Shown here: positions 35,927-49,568 of the stretch, in pieces
How positions within the stretch are numbered: position 1 is the stretch's first letter
How the letters are laid out: each line of letters begins with the position of its first letter
Origin: Balanoglossus misakiensis
Lineage: Eukaryota > Hemichordata
Assembly (NCBI GenBank): GCA_040954595.2
Contig: CM082587.2
Span: 6,262,001-6,326,000, forward strand
Length of the DNA: 64,000 bases
Reading direction: 5' to 3'
The notes under the pieces: generated by a model
The model's input: only the letters and a program-made list of their open reading frames with translations
Database searches by the model: none
Told to the model about the DNA's origin: nothing
Position numbers and translations under genes: made by a program

Positions 35927-38900
35927 CTAAATGTCCATCTTGAAAAAGACTTTTTCAACGTATTGGCACAGGCAGTACCCCTTAGGCATGTGGCGATGAT
36001 GTTTAGGGGACCCTAGCGTGTTGGTGATCAGCTTTCTCACATAGCGCCCGCTCACTTGCAGGATCAGTAGCTCAGCTTCCCCCTGTGACAAAGAATACAC
36101 AAAAAATCAATGTATATAACTGATGAGATGCGGAGTTACTGGCTGAAATCTTGAAACAGTATAGAATGCCACCATTGATAACGTGCATAAATATACCATA
36201 AATACAGTACTGACTTTAAAATGAACATAAAAAAATTGCGGTCAACAACATGTCTGATGCAAGTTGTGCATGAAATTTCCATATTGTGTTTTGTCTAGCG
36301 TCAAACCAGAATATTCATTGACAAGTGTAATTTGCATACGGACATATTTTCTTGTTCAATCAACCATCTAGCGTTCAACTTAACTAATGGTCTCCATGGA
36401 TACTCTCACCATAAAAAAAACTGCCGAAAACCAAGATGGAAAATTAAAAGAAGTCCATGAATACAAAATCTCACCTGGTAGGATTCTGGACTTAAATTCC
36501 CAAACACTGTCATGCCGTCGCGTTCCTCTTTTTCTCGCTGTTTTTTCGACGGCGTTAGTTGAATTCTATCGTCATCATCAGCTGCATCAATATCTAATGT
36601 TATTGTGTCCTGTTTATGAAAGAAAATGTACTTTTACTAAAAAAATACAAGCTTGGCGGATGCAACAGATATAGGCGAGACATTATGTTCTGAGTCTGTC
36701 AGTTTTACAAATCACCCTTTTAGTGGAATCTAATTTATTAGCCACGGTGAATTCACTTCCTCATTTTCTGTCCAGTTGACACATTTCGTTTTATTTGAAC
36801 ACATGGAACACGCTCACCTGAGTTACACTATTGGGAAGGACCTGTTGATTCATCAGAAAGGCCTGTATCTGTCCGATACACTGGTCGGTATTGTAGTAAA
36901 TGAAATAAAGCTGAGTAGACCAGTTAAGGACAAAAACACTTTTGGAGTACAAAACACTGTTTGAGCAACTCACTTCTGACCCCACTGTAAGCTATAGAAA
37001 TCAAAATCAAAAACCGCACAGCCATACAACAGTAACATTCTGGCTCAGTGGCCATGCTCCATCATTAACCCTTTCACCCCTGTTCCCTCTTCAGAGATCC
37101 AATCTTACCATAGAAAACAATGGATTTGGACTGAACCATGGTGGTGAAAGGGTTAAGTTTCATGTTGGATGACATTACACATGCCTCAAGACACTGGGTT
37201 GTCATGTATCAAACATAATTTCCACATGAATGAGAATAAACTAATCTTCAAAAGTAGGACTGTTTATTAAAGGATACCACAGCACGGCTACAAAAGCATA
37301 TACACTCATCTGTAAGTCCAAGTAGTACATTATGCTTCATTATAGTGGCGTTGACCTTGGCTAGCCTGAAGTCCACGTTTTTGTTCAGCTGCGGTAGATA
37401 GACACACCGGGTAAGGTAAATTAAGGATGCACATTCAGTAAAATTGAAGGTATTGTCATTTCTTTTAATTGTAGATTTTTAGATTCTCCTTTGTCAATAT
37501 AATAAAATATGTATAACTAACAAAATATCGGTGCCGCCATGCTAGGAGAAGTGGGTTTGCTAGCAATTCTCAATGTAATCCTATGGGGATAAAGACAAAT
37601 TCCATGCGCGCCTTGTGCAAGTACAGCGTGGGTGTCCATGGTTGGTAAATGTCCAAATTATCCTAAAACCAGCTTAATCAACCTTCCAGAAGACCATCTT
37701 ACCTTTAGTTTTTCATAATGTGCTATCAAATGTAAAAGAGCCACAATGATGGCGCAGAGAACGGCCGAAATAAGCAACGCCCATCCCCAGTGTATACTGT
37801 CGTCGCTGCCAAAGGAACTGGCTTTCCCCACCAGGCCAACAGTGAGCAGCGTCGTTAGAAAGGCACACATGCCAAGGCTGAAGGGTCTGGAGTAACACAG
37901 GGTGTACCATTGCAGTTTGGGTTCCAGCATCAAATGGTGGATGCCCGACGCGTAATCTTTCTGGGGGATCTGTGAAGCATAGCGGGGGAAAAATATTACA
38001 ATACTGTAAAACAGGAACCGTTAAAGTCATTTTATAAGTCGCAGCGGTATTATAAGTCGCACCCCTCCTTTGAAAGACTTGTTTGGGAGGAGATTTTAAG
38101 GAAATGAATACAACAGAACATTGGTATTATAAGTCGCACCCCCTTTTCGGCACACACTGTCACTCAAAAAAGGCGCGTCTTATAAAATGACTTTAACGGT
38201 AGTACTATTGGCCACTGTACCAGTGGTATATTAGGTGTTTTTTTGGTTGCTGTTGATTTGTTGTTGTTTGGTTTTGTTTTTGTTGGGGTTTTTTGGGGGG
38301 GGGGGCAAAAAATACACAGGGTATCAACTTAGAGGGCTCACATCATCATCAGTGGGTGAACTGCACTATAACTAAAGAAGGCTCACAACTTTTATTCTGT
38401 ACTTACTGCGACACCTGTCCGTAGGAGTTCATCGGGACAGTAAAAGGAATCAAATTCTGCCGAACAGATGTGATTCTCGGACACCATTCGACTCAACACC
38501 ATGCCGTTATAAAGTCCTGCAAATCAGGCACAAAAGCACAGTATAGCACTTGTTCTATTTTGACATATAATGTCATGAGTGTGTGTTCCCGTGATCAAAA
38601 GTCAATGTACACTTTACAAAACAGAATATCCAACATATTTCTCCTTACCTTCATCTGGTCTTTTGCCTCTCACTGAGTCTTTTGTGAGGCAACATTGGAA
38701 TTAGAAGTTAACAAAGGAAAAAATATGGAAAAGAATATAGAAAATTGTGAAATGTGTTAGTTGAGATGGTACCATGGATTAATATTATTCTGCTAGCTTG
38801 TTATTTTCGAAACTGTTTGATGATGAGACTCTTTTATAGATAGTAAATGACAGAATGCAAAAGGTTATGTATCAGCCAGGATATTGACACAGTCAGACAT

Positions 38901-41900
38901 CTTTTTTTTCGCTGGTAATTCACATGCATGTTACTTCATGAAGGCAATAATGTGCATGGAGTTAAGGGGTATGTGATTACCCAGAAGTCCAGAGAGAGAC
39001 ATAATTCCCAGCATGTACAAGTTGCTGATGTATATCAACGTATGAAAACTTTTCGTCTAAAAAGCTACTCTACAAACCACTGGAAAACTAAACTTTGAAA
39101 GGACACTCACCACGGTAAAGGTCATTTCCTACATTGTTGGAAAGATCGCCAACTGTAAAATCTGAAAACAGAGGCACGGACAGTGATTATTGACAAAACT
39201 GTGTGACAGATGAGTGAATTACCTATGTGACTTTCACCGGAGGATATTCTTATTTTTTTAAGACTGCCTGTTCCTGAGTTCAGGTACAGGCCTTGATATG
39301 GAGGACGTAGCTCACCTTGTCTCAGCGCAGCTATAAAAACTTGCCAAAAGCTTCTCGACAATGCATCAATGGGAGTGAGATTCTGAAGATAATCCGGCAG
39401 CGAGCAGCTGCTGAGAGTCACCACGACAACCTTCCCGGGTTCGGCCGCCATCTGCTTCAGGACGTACGCGCTGTCCGTGGAGCACCAGCTGCTGGCCAGG
39501 AACTCCTCCGACGCCACCACAATGACCTTCTTGCAGCAGCGGACGCAGCTCAGAATCAAGTCGGACTTGCACCTGCCCGGCTCAAAGTCCCGCTCGTGGT
39601 TGCAGCAGCGGAAGCCGTACGCCGGCGACTGCAGCTTGCGCACCACGTTCTCCACCCACTCCGAGTCCGACTGCGTGAAGCAGAAGAAGGCGTGGCTCGT
39701 CTCCTTCCCGTGGAGCGGGGGCGCTATATTGCTGTCCGACAGCGGGGGCGTCGCCACCCGTAAGGGAGACACCCTGTTTTCGAACTCCACAGGTCTGTTC
39801 TCATAGCAAGAGTCTGACTGAGGTTGTTCTTCTTGGATTTCAACAAAGAAATGTTCTCTGTGTTCCGTTTCATCGTCTGTATCTTCTTCGTGTTCCCAAT
39901 CCAGTACCTTGGATCCACCTTCTATAGGAACAACATCCTCACCCTCATGTAAAACTTCATCCAGTAGTATATCTGTACATAAAATACACAAAAACAATTT
40001 AACTGAGATTAATATTCCCTTGATCTCATCTGAAACAGACAGACTTAGTTTTGGCCATGTTTTCATATACCACCAGGGTTAAAACACATTCCTGGGGTAC
40101 AAATTATGTGATATGACCCCCGTGTGTAACACCATGGCCGCAAAAGGGGGCGGGGCCCTGAAGGGACAATCTGTAGTACCAGGTAACTATGTTGAAATAT
40201 GCTTGGAATTTCTTGTCTTAACCCTCCTCCAGGGTATGGTCAAAATCTATTCTCTTTTTAAGTTGGACCTCTACAGAGAGAAATGGAAGTGAAAGTTTTA
40301 ACACTGTGACAAACATACTAGTATGTCTCTTTTCCCCTTTTCTCTGTGGATATCAATGTCTGTTTCAATGTCAGTTAAATTTTTATGCTATGCAGTCTCC
40401 TATGACTTCTGACGTACAGTAACGAATGCAAATTTCCCCCGATGTGTTAAAACATAAAGACAACAATTTTCTGGGTCAACGGTTTAAGGTCATAAATGTT
40501 ATATTTGGTCTGTCTCACACTGAACATTTTAATTTAAATATTTGATATTTGAAAGCTGCGCAGCATAAGCTACCAGGATTTTTATTAAGATTTGACATTT
40601 ACTGCATACAGGGGTGAAGCTATTAGCTCAAAAGTATGGTGTATGTAGTGTGTGTGTATGCGTGTGTGAAACAATTGCAAAACATTGAATTCTTAATTCT
40701 CTGAAAAATGGCCTAGTTTTCTGAAAAATATGTCACTGACATACATGACACATAAAACTGGATCAATACACTGTAACTTATGAAAACTGATACTACACAA
40801 CTTATTGAAATAAAAATTGAAGCAAAAATAACCTGACTAGACCCAGTAATAATGCAAATAATAGATAATTCTCAAATAAACATGATACATGTATACAATA
40901 TTGTCATTGTGGATTTCAGCTCAGTTCTATTGTAATATAATTGCCTGTACATACCGTATATTGGGAGATAATAAATGTTATACGTCAGATTTCATAATTT
41001 GCTATTGACAGACTAGACATTTTAATTTTTCTAAAGCAATTTTGGATATATGTTGATATTAACTTTAAAGAACACTTGGTTATCATAATTATCTTAATCT
41101 CTCGGAACAAACCGTTCAATTCTAAAAAAGCTCTGTGTGGGCGGAATTCAGTCATACCACATGTTGCATGCTGCTGTTGGAATCCACCATGTGACCTTCA
41201 ATAGCAATAGTCTACAATCTCCCACAACCTGAATCTGGTTGAGCAGAACACAAGAACTTAGAGCTAGATTTAATTCCGACTGTCTGAATGGACACATGGT
41301 GTGGCCAGTCAAAACGTGGGCAGTTCATTAACAAAATTTGCATACTGTCTGTCAGAAGTTCATGAACAGGACAAAAGTGTCAAGAAGACTGCACGTGGAC
41401 TATGCATTATTTGTTACACAGCACGAGGAAGGACATATTTTTTACCACTGACTTAAACAATTAGAAATTATGATAATTGGTTCATTTGCCTTATTCTTGC
41501 CCTAGCTCTGTGTGTCTTTTCAAGGGCAAATGCCAATTATACACGTGGGAAACCAAACAGCATGTTCAACATACTTTAAAGATCAAATATACATTCTTTC
41601 AACAGTGGTGGTATGTATACTGGAAGTTTTCTATGTTAAAATACTGACCACAAAATGCTTTAACAGAAATAACAGATTAGTCATTGTCAGGAATTGTATA
41701 TGTAGTTCAACTAATTTAATTATAACACTGCCATTTATGGCCTGGAGCCCTGCATTAGTTATTTGGAGATTACTTTAACATTTTCCGTGTTTGAGAAGCA
41801 CCCTAACATTTTCAGATTTTGAGAAGCCCCCTTATGTAAAACAGGAGAATCACACCACTGCCCAAGAACACCTGACTCATGTCATTTCAGTTTGTGTAAG

Positions 41901-43358
41901 CAACTCCCAGCACAGCAAATAAATTATTACATCCCTGCATTATCACCATATGAGGTGATCTCAGATATTTACTAAGGCAAACATACAATGTATAGATAGT
42001 AGTCAAATTTTTAAACCCCCCCCCCCCTCTAGCTATTAATACTTTTGGGATTTACAGCGGTGTAAAGTATCAAAATCAATACCCCCAGACACTTATTCAA
42101 AAGTAGAAATTAAGGATATCTTTGATTGTGTATCCATTGTTATCAAATTACCAATAGTCTACCGACATCTTCTCAGAAAGCACACACATGTATACTTCAC
42201 CAGGATGACCTTGACATTAACCCATCATGTCTTCCCTGGAATAGGCTAAAAAAAATTAGTCTTTTCTGGTCACCGCCCACATCACTTTCCACATGTCAGT
42301 GACCTTTTTCAGTTTGTCATTTTTCTTAATCAGCGCTGTCAGATTTATGAGCCCAGACTTAACATCTGTAAAAGTTAAGAACAAATTCCATAGTTTTATA
42401 TGAAACTTGCTGTTGGTGGGCAGGTCATACTAAATGTGTTTATATAACTGTTAACAGTTAGACACCTCATGTGCAGGTGGTCTGGGAAGGCGATAATTAC
42501 TTTTACAGCCAAACAAAGTCCTAGCCTGGTCACTGTGTTCACTGCTGGAGTTTTAATATGAACAGAATGAATTGGAACTAAAAGATCTAGCACCATTGTC
42601 ATGGTGTCATGTGGTGAATGATGACGTAAAGAAAGTTATCAACCCGGTAAATTAGCTATCAATAGTAGTTGGTACCATCAAATTATACAACCCTGTCTTC
42701 TTCCACGCAATTGTCGATATCGACTAGTGGCCCATTCACAGCCTATAAATGAAACTATTCATTAATACTACGTCAAGTCACAAATTTTGGCTCTCTGCCA
42801 AACCATTCCAGTGAAGCGACATCGACAACCACCCGGTTCACGTGGCTCGGCATGAAAACGGGGGAAATCGACAAATCTATCGAGAAATCGACAACGGGGC
42901 GATAACTTCACGATAGACTACGCTGGCATACATCGCGCCGGTTTTGTGTTGGCATCTGTGCCTATAAAATCATGTGGTAGACCAAACAACTATGTCCGGA
43001 ATGTTGTCTCCGTGGATCGTAATAAAATGAAATCAAAGGGAAACGTCGTGCAGTATCGGCGGCGATTGACCCGGTACCCGGGGAACCATGTACACATTTA
43101 CACCCATCCGATTTTTTACACGTATTTTTTTTCGTACAAACACTTGATCAATGTTTGAATTTACTCGGCCGGCTGTAGGTCCTAACGATCGTATGCAAAC
43201 GAGACTGCGTGACAACTGGCACCGGCCAGCGCCAGTACAACCACCCCCCTCACAACACACATGAATGCACTTTCATCACCAAACGTGGAGTTTGTGTACA
43301 TTTTTCACCTACCCGGCGGAGGCGGGATATCTTCCCCGTAGACTTCGTCACACTCCAT
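35927..43358 (-). CDS. TIR domain fused to a TMEM268-like two-pass membrane protein
   Basis: Exons: 43313-43358 (ATG 43358-43356, MECDEVYGED), 39223-39972, 39111-39161, 38407-38516, 37703-37969, 37306-37388, 36818-36956, 36475-36609, 35927-36082 (stop 35927-35929). All nine join in phase: 578 residues. About residues 108-240 form a TIR domain: box 1 HAFFCFTQSDSEW, box 2 ERDFEPG, box 3 SFWQVF. The glutamate expected in TIR NADases after WCxx is aspartate (WCSTD), arguing for a signalling scaffold over an NAD hydrolase. The remainder follows human TMEM268: NGMVLSRMVSENH, then LEPKLQWYTLCYSRPF, two hydrophobic helices (about 347-368 and 380-402), NVDFRLAKVNATIMKHN, LYFIYYNTDQC and a C-terminal helix ending YCLCQYVEKVF. 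Human TMEM268 has no TIR as far as I recall. The weakest junction is donor gtgtat at 37305, kept because it restores the phase and the family match. Confidence 0.85.
37076..37156. mobile_element. TTAA-flanked MITE, copy 5 (best preserved)
   Basis: TTAACCCTTTCACCCC at the left and GGTGAAAGGGTTAA at the right form near-perfect terminal inverted repeats. TTAA at both ends fits piggyBac-type target duplication. It sits in a TIR-TMEM268 intron. Confidence 0.75.
38017..38200. mobile_element. 184-bp MITE-like element with 26-bp terminal inverted repeats
   Basis: The left end accgttaaagtcatttta and the right end taaaatgactttaacggt are inverted copies; the match continues through ataagtcgc with one mismatch. 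Inside, tattataagtcgcacccc occurs twice. There is no coding capacity. The internal TATAAGTCGCA repeats resemble pogo-like MITEs (Chompy type) of fishes, which is a recollection and not a search result. It lies in an intron of the TIR-TMEM268 gene. Confidence 0.75.
39973..43312. other. First intron of the TIR-TMEM268 gene
   Basis: A 3.3-kb intron between donor gtaggtg (43312) and acceptor tgtacag (39973). It holds a diverged inverted-repeat element (40218-40301) and a C homopolymer near 42020. No other exon recognised; an extra small exon cannot be excluded. Confidence 0.65.
40218..40301. mobile_element. Diverged TTAA-flanked MITE, copy 6
   Basis: ttaaccctcctcc to gtgaaagttttaa, with the inverted interior ggacctctacagaga. 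Weaker similarity than the other copies. Confidence 0.4.
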
Positions 43359-43855
43359 AACCGGTAGTTGCAATCGCCACCTGTACTCTTCCAGTGATTT
43401 ATCCCTCGGAAACGTCGGTTACCCGGTGAAATTCGCACTGTAACCGCAAGTGAACTTTTCCGTCTACAACACTGCAGCCCTTTTTAGTTTGTATACACTG
43501 GTCATGTGCTCGCCCTCCCATACATCGCAACAAATCAACGTCACGCGGCGGGAACCCACTGCGCATGTGCTTGTCAACAACTTCCATTCACATGCAAAGT
43601 TTGCTTTATTTGATTGGGGGTTGGGTCGACCTTCGGTGTGTACGTGTATTATATCATTCCAATGGCAGAATTTCATTGACTGAGTATTTCCAGTGGTATC
43701 ATGCCGGAGCAACGTGACCGAGGTCGCGTCCCGCCAACTGAAGTTTAATAATAGTGAATGTTATTTATGTAGTAATAAATTTTAAAATGCAGATTGGTAA
43801 TTATGGAAAAGTATTAAAGTTTTACAATTTCAATCATTTCAATATGATACTTCAT

Positions 43856-43882
<27 letters not shown>
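43856..43882. repeat. (GA)n microsatellite
   Basis: An uninterrupted run of ga dinucleotides followed by a purine-rich tail. Confidence 0.9.
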
Positions 43883-43887
<5 letters not shown>

Positions 43888-44397
43888 GGGGAGGGATGGC
43901 AAATTGAGATCTAGCCAATCACAGATTTGTAGTGGGTGGCACACACAAAAAAAGAGCACCACCATGCGTTCTTCAGAACACTCAGATACACCACTTCAGC
44001 CAAAAAAAGTATACCCTGAAATAAGACACAGAGAATTACAATATATTTATATTCAAATTTTATTGCAAATTTTATTTTATTTCGACAAATCAATCTCAAT
44101 TTTTAACATTTTCTGCTACACATTTAGGAAAGGTAAAATGTCCATCTCTGACATTTGAATTTAAAAAAATATTTTCAATAATTTCTAAGTATGTGGATTG
44201 TTTTCCACAAATATAGGGTGAGATGGACAAGAAGGACATAGCCTGTAATTTGATTGGAAATCTGTGAAACTAATTCAATGATGCAAGATTTGAGGATTCC
44301 CTGCTCACACAATACAGTGTGTAAAATAATGCGACAATTATTTTGCTGGAATGGTTCGACAGACAAGGATGAAAATACTGGATATAAATTACAGGGC

Positions 44398-44403
44398 TTT
44401 ATT
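44398..44403 (-). terminator. Candidate polyadenylation signal AATAAA, MAN1B1
   Basis: Plus-strand tttatt, read as AATAAA on the minus strand, about 665 bp beyond the MAN1B1 stop codon. Confidence 0.35.
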
Positions 44404-45067
44404 CCCAAGAGGGTTTGAAATAACTTTAGTGTATTTTAAGTCTGTACCATGAATTATCATTCAATGTTTGACACACTGTTCTAGATGGGGAAAAAGTTCA
44501 CTTCTGACCTCATTAGATTTACCCAAATGCTAAAACTACTGTAACACATGCTAAATCTCTGTACCTTACCCTTGAGCCCAGACCCTAAAATTAAAGTGAC
44601 TTACGACAGAGGGCTGTTTTGCACAAACACACCGAGAAACTGGCATCTTATAACACTAAAAACAAAATCTTACATCTTTATATGATGCCACATATACTTT
44701 GAACATTTTACATTAGATATGTGTGCGTCTAAATCTCCTCACAACGTAAGATTGTCTGTTTTTCAAGTGCGCCCCAGTGGCCAATGTCATACAAAGACAT
44801 TACAGGGGGCGCTACCCCTACGTGACATCTTCTTTGTACACAGCTAACCCACAGATCTGTCATGGTGATTTCATCACATATTTCGACAATTATTTCCTCA
44901 TGTAATAAATATACATATTAAACAGTTTGATTGTGTAGTACACATTCTGTGTTCAACACCATACTGGCACGAGTCATCACGCATATTTTATCCAGTCTTA
45001 CATAGAACTTCGGCATTACCAGGGGGTACCACTCCCAGCCTCAACTGCCCGGGGGGCACCACTCCTA

Positions 45068-48000
45068 CTACGTCATCTCGCGAATCGGCAGGGGGTGACC
45101 CTCCGTGTTAAATACGTACTTGTCTAAAGACACCAGGTCCATATCATCGCTGAATAATAAATAAAAATACTTCAAAGTCTCTCCCAGGAAAAAGCTCTCC
45201 ATCTTGTCTCTGAAACCGGGACTGTTCACGCTTTTAACGTTGTTGATTGACGAGTAGCCTCCGCTGTCGATTTTGGTGTATCGCTCGAAGGCTTGAAAAA
45301 TCTTCCATCCCCACTCCCTGTATTTGTCATCCTGAGTGACCCTGTACATGTAGAATAGGCTCTCGATCGTTTCTGGCCGCAGCAAGTTGTGGGTATCGGC
45401 AGGCTGCATAGCAAGGGAAAAAGGGCAACAAATTAGAGTGAGTGTTGAACTCATGTTGGATGATTGAATTTGACGTGCAAGTTTGCAACAGAACAAAACA
45501 CGTACCTTCACTGAAATATCTTCATGCCCATGTACGTTGGTGTTGAAATAGACAATTTCTGGACTGAGAAACGTCGGCATTTGAGCATACATCTGATAGC
45601 AGGTGCTCAGAAGAGCCTGCGATAAGTCCAAATGCGTTGTACTCAGCCCATTTAAGTATCCCAACGCCAGTGTTCCGGACAAAAAACATACCAAGTGGTC
45701 CTAGTACAGGAAAGAGAGAGATTTTACATGATATACCAATATGGTTGCTGTTAGGGGCGTCTTTAAAATAATTCAAGCCTCTATAATTATTTCAATTTCA
45801 TCCACTTTCAAAACAGCAAATTGATGATTGTGTTCATGATATTTTCGGTTTGCTGAAATGTATAAATACCCCACTTATGGTAGTCTTGGAATCTGTATAT
45901 TTTGACGGCAAAACTTACCATTTTTGGGCTCAGGTTATTACCACTGATAAGTTCCCCGATATAAGTCAATCCATTTGGTATAGATTCCCTCACTAGCTTA
46001 TCTTTTATGCCATCAACAGCACTGACATATTCATCCTTGAACCTTGAAATACAACAATGAGCGGAAAATTAATTTGTATCTATGCGATAATTGACAGATC
46101 TACCGGTATGATGTAACAATGGCAACTGTCTTTAGGAAAATATTCCAAAAATATTAACATTGCGAATTTTAATACAGCAGAAAAGGAAGTGTTTGGCAAT
46201 GCGAATATGCATTATAAGACAACTGCACTGAATCATTTTTCAAAGAAAAAAAATTGTGAAAAAAATTGGGTAGGGCTAATGTTTAATATGGCTATTGTTT
46301 AATATTTGCCCTTTCGCATATGCACATAATACGATCATCGGCCTTTAACCTTAACTTTCAGAAAGCTTACTTTTGTTCACTTTGACCAGTCTGAATCCAC
46401 TGCTTCAATAAATATTCGTAGTAGCTGTCACCGCGGGCACCCAACGTGATCGTGGATCCTTGGCGGAATTTTCCCGTGCTGGCATTGATGAACATCGGCA
46501 CCAAATGATCTTTCTTTTGCAGGCTCAACAGATGATCCATCACTTCATCGACTGCGGCCTGTGGCAAAAACGTCACAGATAGCGGGAAAGTTAACACCGT
46601 GTTGGTCATATGTAGCTGCCTCTGACCAGAGAATTCAGCATCACTTATCGACGAGTCACTTTTATCACATACTGTATCTCGTGGCGACCTTGATATCGCC
46701 CAGGGAGGTGAAAATGCAACCTCTGAAACTTTCGGGCGGAGGTGAGGGGGTGTGTGACATGTACACTAATTTTTCTGAATCAAATTTGTAAATTAATTAA
46801 CAGAGAAGTAACCTCAGAGCAAGGGCAGAAATTCGGTGGGATGACAAATTTTTACTCTTGAGACACATGTGTATGTTACACACAAACCACCATGACTTAC
46901 TTTGTACTTTGGGTCACCCGTGGTGAAGGTCAAATCTCTGAACTCCAGCTGTATGGTGCTGACTTCTGACACTGTACTGTCGGGTCCCCATTTGGGCGCG
47001 TGAGCTTGGCGAGATTTCAAGTTGACATCCGAGTAGGGCACCTTTGACTTGCTGTTAAAACACGGCAACAGGGCATCGCCAAGTTTGATCTGTTGGGAAA
47101 AATAGTTTTCACACTTCATATTACTCAAACTAACAAAAACCATCACTTACATCAGTAATTAAGACCAAATGTTTATTCCTTCTGCCTAGATGACTAATTA
47201 GAACCCTGGATAACGAGACCACAACATGACTGGGTGGCATTATAATCCAGTGGCTGGAGCACTGGTTCGGAGATAAAGAGAACGCAAAAATTTAATCGTT
47301 GTGTAAAAGTTGCCTCTGTTGATATCGCGAAAATTCCTGTCATGAAAATTTCCCGTTTTATACAGTATACATACCGCTTTGTCCAGAAAGACGCTGTCAC
47401 CACTCAAATGATAGACACTCAGCAATCCCCCTAGAACACGGATTGTTGTTTCAAACAGATTGACATCAACGTTTGGGTTGACGTCCAGACTGTGAGCTAC
47501 CCAGTCTCTTGCTTCCTGGAACTCTGAAAGTGTCAAAATACAAGTCATTATATATGCAGGCTTGAAATTCTGATTCATAGATGTTGTTTTGCATATTTAA
47601 TAGTAATTTGCATATCACCTAATTTGTGCATATTCCATAAAATATGATAATGCAAATTGTTGGTGGAACATGAAAGCTACCTGGAATAATACCTGGAGGA
47701 TCAAATATCACATAAGTTTTCTTTGAGTTACAAGTGAAGAATATAGATACTCTTGGATTATACCGAATATAAGTTCAGGTCTCCCATATTGATACTTTGA
47801 GGCAAGGTGTAAATACACCCCCACCCCACACATTCACTCTGCGAGTCCCTCTGTTTGGTGGCACTAACAACCCACCTTCCTGAAGCCCCATGATATACAT
47901 GGTATCCAGCGAATCCACCATCGTCAGTCCAAGCCTGAACCATTCACTGTACGTCTTCGAGATCGGCTTGAGCTCGTCATGTCCCCAGGCGTACTGCTTG

Positions 48001-49536
48001 TAGCCTTTCCATGCGTGTTTGAAAGCCTTGACCACGGCTTCTTGCTTTGCATTCTGAGGACCTTCAAACAGTAACATGGCGGGGATTGTAGAAGGAAAAA
48101 CAAGGTAAAGATATGCCTGCGACAGAATTGGACTACTTGACATGAAAAATTGCATGTATATCATATATGGCAGCCAGTTGGTTGCATTTTACACTAGACT
48201 ACAGTTCATGATTTCCAAAATAATGAATTTACCCACAGAAGATAAACCTCGATGAGAAACATTGTACGTGGATATTGAAACTTTATTTCTTGACATTTTT
48301 CACTTCCTGCATTTCGAGATCCTCCTCTAAGATGATTCTCCATGACCACCCCCTTCTCAAATAATTTCAGACACAGCACCACCCCCACCCCCCCCCCCCC
48401 CCCCACAGAACGCTCTCTCTGACAGTTTGCTGTCTGGGAATATGAGGGACACCTTGCACAACGTACCATATTTTGGTTTCACGTCCTCTTGGTACTCATG
48501 ATCATCACCATTATCATTCTGAAATGAAGGATTGGAGCATCACAACACGTTAGACAAATTACAGTTAAACAAAATACATGTACATAACAAAACATTTTAC
48601 TGAGTAAAAACTTGTAATAATTTCTTGTTTCCAGCTGTTTGCTTTGTTGTCTTTGATTGTATACTATTATTGCCCCTGGTATCAACTACAACAATCTACA
48701 GGGGAATGATTTGATATGGCCATATACTCATCAGTAAGCATGGAACTCTCCCTTACTTCCTCGCTGTCTTCTCCATTCTGAACGTCTCCCGGTGGTCTCT
48801 GCTGCATTTCTTGCACATCCGGATCTTCATTGTTCCGTCTCAAACCGGGCGGGCCCCGCTTTCCTGGTTTCCTCCTATCCTGCAGAGTTTTCAACAATTT
48901 TTTCCAATTTGTATATCAAGTATGACGCGACAATGCCAAGTGGGTACAGTGTTCTCCCCAGGATTTTGGGAAAGCAGGGTGGCTAATTTTATATTGTCTT
49001 CTCAAAATTAAAGAGTGGTGGCCACCATGCTTTAATTGCTCTGGGAAGAACACTGGGGTAAAATCCAAAAATGGCTCTTTGCCAAAAATAAGACAGTATC
49101 TCACCAAATTTTCTTGTACTTGTTGAGCTGCCTTTTCCCGTATATCCTGGATGTTTAATGGTCTGTCAATGACTGCTTCTTCATCTTCTTTAGCTGAAAT
49201 TTTATTTCTGGAGAAAAACGTTTGCTCTCCATCTGAATGCCTGAAAGTCGTGTAGATTTCTGGAAATATATAAACTAGGGCCAAGACTCCCAGGCATAAG
49301 ATTACACAGATGGTGCTCCTTTGAAACCGAGACAATCGATTCCACATCTGAAACAAAGAAAAAATGGTGCAAGATTTGAGAGAATTGCCAATGAGACCAG
49401 TTACAGCTGACTGCAAAATCCAAAAAGTCCACGGAAAAGTAACCCACACACAGAGAATCATCATCATCATCATTGTCACTGCTGTCATCGTTGCCATCAC
49501 TACCATCATAGTCCTTAGCTCCTAGTCATCATCATC

Positions 49537-49568
<32 letters not shown>

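Larger units (their letters stand above)
43359..45067. other. Intergenic DNA between TIR-TMEM268 and MAN1B1
   Basis: Contains the putative promoter of the TIR-TMEM268 gene, a (GA)n tract (43856-43882) and the 3'UTR of MAN1B1. No coding sequence recognised. Confidence 0.6.

Noticed and set aside
35714-36016. 100-residue plus-strand open frame
   Set aside because: Overlaps the last exon of the TIR-TMEM268 gene on the opposite strand; no family similarity.
39317-39763. 148-residue plus-strand open frame
   Set aside because: Antisense to the TIR exon, whose coding frame has clear TIR boxes.
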